A DNA stretch of 32,790 bases from Lachnospiraceae bacterium (GTDB taxonomy: Bacteria > Bacillota > Clostridia > Lachnospirales > Lachnospiraceae), in NCBI GenBank assembly GCA_021203145.1, contig JAJQBS010000093.1:1-32790 (forward strand), given 5' to 3'. Numbering within the stretch: the stretch's first letter is position 1; the number at the start of each line of letters is the position of its first letter. The position numbers and the translations under genes were made by a program. Under the pieces are notes generated by a model. The model made no database searches and was not told where the DNA came from. It saw nothing but the letters and a program-made list of their open reading frames with translations. Of the stretch, positions 31,401 through 32,790 are shown piece by piece.

Positions 31401-31948
31401 GTCACTGTCCAGGTCCATCCCGCAAACTCATATCCTTCGTCCGGCTCGGCAGCCGTGATCTTTACGCTCTCGCCATTCTGATAGTAAGCGATGTCCCTGC
31501 TGACACCCTCTGCCTCGAGAGCCGCCTTTTCCTCATCTGTAAAGGAGTAATGATTTCCCGTCGTGCCGGTGCCATCCGCAGCAGCAGACTCCGAAGTGCC
31601 GTCAACTACAGTCAGGACATAACCCGCTGTCGTCAGTGTGACTGTCGCCGCCGTGGCCTCAGCCTCCTCGGTGGCCTCCGTCCCGGCCTGATAAGCAGCT
31701 GAATATGCCTCATCACTGGATGTATTCTCCCAGGAACCGCTGCCATCCGCAGTCGCAATCTGCTCTCCAGCTGCGTTCAAAATAATCGTTCCTTCCGGGA
31801 TCCCCGTCATGGTATCACCGGGAAACAGTACGCTCGTGCTAAGGTCGGCGGACACATCGTAGGAAGCCGCCAGAGCCTGCGCTCCCGGAACACATGTCAG
31901 CACGCATGCGAGCAGGAGGCTCAGAAACGTTCTCTGCTTTCTTTTCAT
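28484..31948 (-). CDS. Large secreted surface protein with InlB-type beta repeats and C-terminal membrane anchor
   Basis: A 1154-residue extracellular protein. It has a signal peptide (KRKQRTFLSLLLACVLTCVPGAQALA), then at least nine copies of a ~75-residue beta-rich unit of the bacterial InlB B-repeat kind, each ending in a strand like TTFTMPAYDVTIKANY after a FxGWT segment. Around residues 216-290 there is a low-complexity stretch with ETEAP, VEETQAP and similar repeats, and near 390-425 a second T/E-rich stretch. After the repeats comes a unique domain (about 1020-1110) and the end: VETGDSTP, a hydrophobic helix (FAVAAIAAIACLVFIILLVV) and RRRRSER. This is the order of a sortase-anchored protein, but the LPxTG motif is replaced by SVETGD, so it may stay in the membrane. 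The start has AAAGGTAGGG upstream. Role is probably adhesion or cell-surface interaction, by family only. Confidence 0.88.
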   Translation of the reverse strand: MKRKQRTFLSLLLACVLTCVPGAQALAASYDVSADLSTSVLFPGDTMTGIPEGTIILNAAGEQIATADGSGSWENTSSDEAYSAAYQAGTEATEEAEATAATVTLTTAGYVLTVVDGTSESAAADGTGTTGNHYSFTDEEKAALEAEGVSRDIAYYQNGESVKITAAEPDEGYEFAGWTWTVTDDTVTVSVADASSAETTLSMTGKGVTVTANYQEKVVETEAPVETEAPVEETEAPVEETQAAAAETEAPAEETQAAVVETEATVAETQAPAQETEAPAEETQAQTDATTDDSSADVVVIGDTSTADITYSNVSVYGDTGADGYAYSVVNTYAAGDTVTFTADTLDGYTFSGWYVSTLNVALDDLTAQTISFTVPDTDVTILATYTAAETSGTTASVASVSETTEETTAETTAETTATESSDDNSGIVVVDVTDDDAEQAGEGTAATYTVTYVYTVGETTESETDSSTYTENATVTLPSAGAYDGYTFSGWTVVNDTTSEIITVVENSGTYTFTMPALNVTATASYTEVTPTYTLTINYVSDDGSTLQAATSIPDITSGTGVSLSAPTIANYTFTGWTIDTTVVDTDTATFADASSVKTTFTMPAYDVTIKANYTETTYTLTTIVNGSSTGTYTLTAGGSCTVPDATTTETGKTFGSWTVTSGSGPVTLTTQSDGSTLVTMSADNAQDATLTAKFTNASYTVTVVDGTLGSGDTAGTFEYGSTVSIIANDAADGTEFDGWTVADDSTDVTFENESVQTTSFTMPAGNVTVEANYVSLPDTYTVTVKNGLINGMYTSHTFEDGAQITITANEAASEEEFAGWEVQSGDYDLDEEDASSATLVLAVEGDLTLAATYTGVKYSVTVTNGSTDYSETTAGTTVTITAATPAAGYEFDYWTVGTQNVTLADSTASTTTFTMPSADVSVTANYKPAQYTLTIVNGTASQTYYYYGDTVTITANYPASGKQFSAWTASSDGVTFTDSSRATTTATLSASNVTITANYEDGPTEASNYISGITEGGSYLANEKLTFTPVGAGMSNTDPNPGDIRYVPTGYQIGNVSNTWSSSPYETSMSIKKTGEYTLKVTFARQVYDGTSWVADGTTATTSVTFNIVTSLESVETGDSTPIFAVAAIAAIACLVFIILLVVFIRRRRSER
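31084..31300. repeat. Low-complexity ETEAP/EETQA coding repeat
   Basis: Irregular short tandem repeats encoding ETEAPVE, EETQAP and AAAETEAP variants in the surface protein, a flexible acidic spacer between the first beta repeat and the next. On the plus strand it shows as repeated TCTCNNCNGGTGCCT-like units. Units vary in length in multiples of three, with no frame break. Confidence 0.8.
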
Positions 31949-32049
31949 AATAACCCTACCTTTCTTTTTCTTACTTTCCGTAATGTAATCAGGAAATCCT
32001 TAAACACCCGTTCTGTCTGTTCTGATCTCCCGGCATTTAAGTTACTGCG

Positions 32050-32055
32050 ATTATA
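32050..32055 (-). promoter_or_regulatory. Extended -10 of the surface protein promoter
   Basis: Minus-strand TATAAT (32050-32055) preceded by TGC, an extended -10. The -35 region is weak (TTTGTT at 16 bases). It gives a leader of about 95 nt before the ATG at 31948. Confidence 0.5.
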
Positions 32056-32139
32056 GCATACCGATTTCAAAAACAAATGATGGTTTCCCTGTGACTTTCT
32101 TAAAAAATCATTAAGAATATACGTTCGGGCTTTATCATG

Positions 32140-32206
32140 CAAAACAGAAAAGAATCCTGCTGTCGCCCCGCGGCGGCGCCGCGAAAAGTAACGTAACAGC
32201 AGGATT
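32140..32206 (-). terminator. Terminator of the RNase P RNA gene
   Basis: Minus-strand stem of AATCCTGCTGT (rendered by 32196-32206) with its partner at 32153-32163, perfectly complementary over 11 bases. The 32-base loop has its own GC-rich palindrome (GGCGCC core). It is followed by CTTTTCTGTTTT on the minus strand, and lies directly after the predicted 3' end of rnpB. Confidence 0.75.
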
Positions 32207-32207
32207 C

Positions 32208-32686
32208 CTTGCGTAAGTGGAACGATAAGCCGGGTTCTGTCGTTGGGTGATCATCTGTCTGGTCCTGCCGTCACCGGCAGGCTCGAGCGACCTACCTGAG
32301 GCTGGCGGGCCGCCTGGTACTGCTCTTTTCGCCTCCGTGCGGTCTTGCTTCGGATGGGGTTTACATATGCCGCCTCTGTTACCAGAATATGTCTCCACTC
32401 CTGCGGAGTGGTTACTGCAAAGAGCCGCGCAATGGAGTCGCGCTGCGCGCGAGGCGCGGCCTGCTTCCCCACTCTTTCAGGGTGAGGACATATGGCGCGG
32501 TAGTCTCTTGCACTGCCTTTCCACCCTTACCGCTCTCAAAGAAAAGCGGCGGTTTATTTCTGTTGCACTGTCCCTGGAGTCGCCTCCGCCGGACGTTATC
32601 CGGCATCCTGGCCCTGTGAAGCCCGGACTTTCCTCAGCCGGCGTCTTTCGACTTCTGCCGGCCGCGATCACCTGTCCCGCTTACGC
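32208..32686 (-). ncRNA. rnpB: RNase P RNA (M1-like, bacterial type) with enlarged P12 arm
   Basis: Catalytic RNA of ribonuclease P, which matures tRNA 5' ends. Diagnostic conserved parts are all in order on the minus strand: GAGGAAAGTCCGGGCT near the 5' end (about 32619-32634), the GTGCAAGAGACTACCGC region, GTAAACCCC with CCGAAGCAAGACC, AGGTAGGTCGC, and ACAGAACCCGGCTTA at the 3' end. Stem P1 is formed by GCGTAAG (32680-32686) with CTTACGC (32211-32217). The ends fit the promoter 6-7 bases upstream and the terminator immediately downstream. Total length is about 478 nt, against roughly 350-400 for most relatives; the excess is in the P12 arm (32387-32493). Confidence 0.93.
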
Positions 32687-32691
32687 GGCGT

Positions 32692-32720
32692 ATTCTACCA
32701 CAGAATGTCGTTTTTGTAAA
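32692..32720 (-). promoter_or_regulatory. Promoter of rnpB
   Basis: On the minus strand TTTACA (32715-32720), a 17-base spacer and TAGAAT (32692-32697), leading to initiation near 32685, which agrees with the start of the P1 stem. The remaining bases to 32790 hold no gene that I can support. Confidence 0.75.
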
Positions 32721-32790
32721 CCTGCACTCAGGCTGAAGACGGCGTAAATTTACTGTAGGAATCATAGTGACAGAGACTGCCAGAAATGTA

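Overview
The window looks like a chromosomal segment of a strictly anaerobic gut-type Firmicute, most likely Lachnospiraceae. The evidence is a glycyl-radical-enzyme microcompartment locus, a PPDK plus PfkA-family phosphofructokinase pair, single-chain glycyl-tRNA synthetase, the gene run DUF1461 / M16 peptidase / era / recO / lipoprotein / glyS, strong AGGAGG ribosome binding sites and fairly high GC. Every gene I can support lies on the minus strand, so the biological reading order runs from high to low coordinates. This is a taxonomic inference from gene content, not a database match.

Region 1 (1-9074) is most of a bacterial microcompartment operon of the GRM5 (fucose/rhamnose, 1,2-propanediol) type. 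In transcription order it has a B12-independent propanediol dehydratase (glycyl radical enzyme), its radical-SAM activase, a class II (fuculose/rhamnulose-phosphate type) aldolase, a CoA-acylating aldehyde dehydrogenase, a zinc alcohol dehydrogenase and four BMC-H shell genes, the last cut by the window edge. The aldolase carries a C-terminal, and both dehydrogenases an N-terminal, amphipathic helix that looks like an encapsulation peptide. Together they would make lactaldehyde, reduce it to propanediol, dehydrate this to propionaldehyde and convert it to propanol and propionyl-CoA. Two near-consensus promoters, one before the dehydratase and one before the aldolase, share a ~26-bp sequence block that may bind a common regulator. 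The last shell gene has an in-frame 65-residue N-terminal extension with a strong internal start, recalling PduB/PduB'.

Region 2 (9160-16622) holds pyruvate phosphate dikinase and a phosphofructokinase that is probably PPi-dependent, each with its own promoter, followed by a MATE transporter, a ketopantoate-reductase-family enzyme and a small HTH protein. The gaps contain short palindromic repeats and one ~130-bp element with terminal inverted repeats.

Region 3 (16650-19252) has an RsuA-type pseudouridine synthase, then a decayed patch: a C-terminal half of an ArsC/Spx-like protein with an in-frame stop, a Fic-domain remnant without its catalytic histidine, and an unidentified fragment. A PHP-domain phosphatase follows.

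Region 4 (19298-27985) is a housekeeping run read DUF1461 membrane protein, M16 peptidase, Era, RecO, lipoprotein, glycyl-tRNA synthetase. Era and the M16 peptidase, which are neighbours, each contain an in-frame tandem repeat (39 bp and 42 bp units) in a position where the families are normally compact.

Region 5 (28236-32720) contains a complex palindromic intergenic element, a very large repeat-rich secreted surface protein, and the RNase P RNA gene with an enlarged P12 arm, a promoter and a terminator. I see no tRNA, rRNA operon, CRISPR array, transposase or phage gene.
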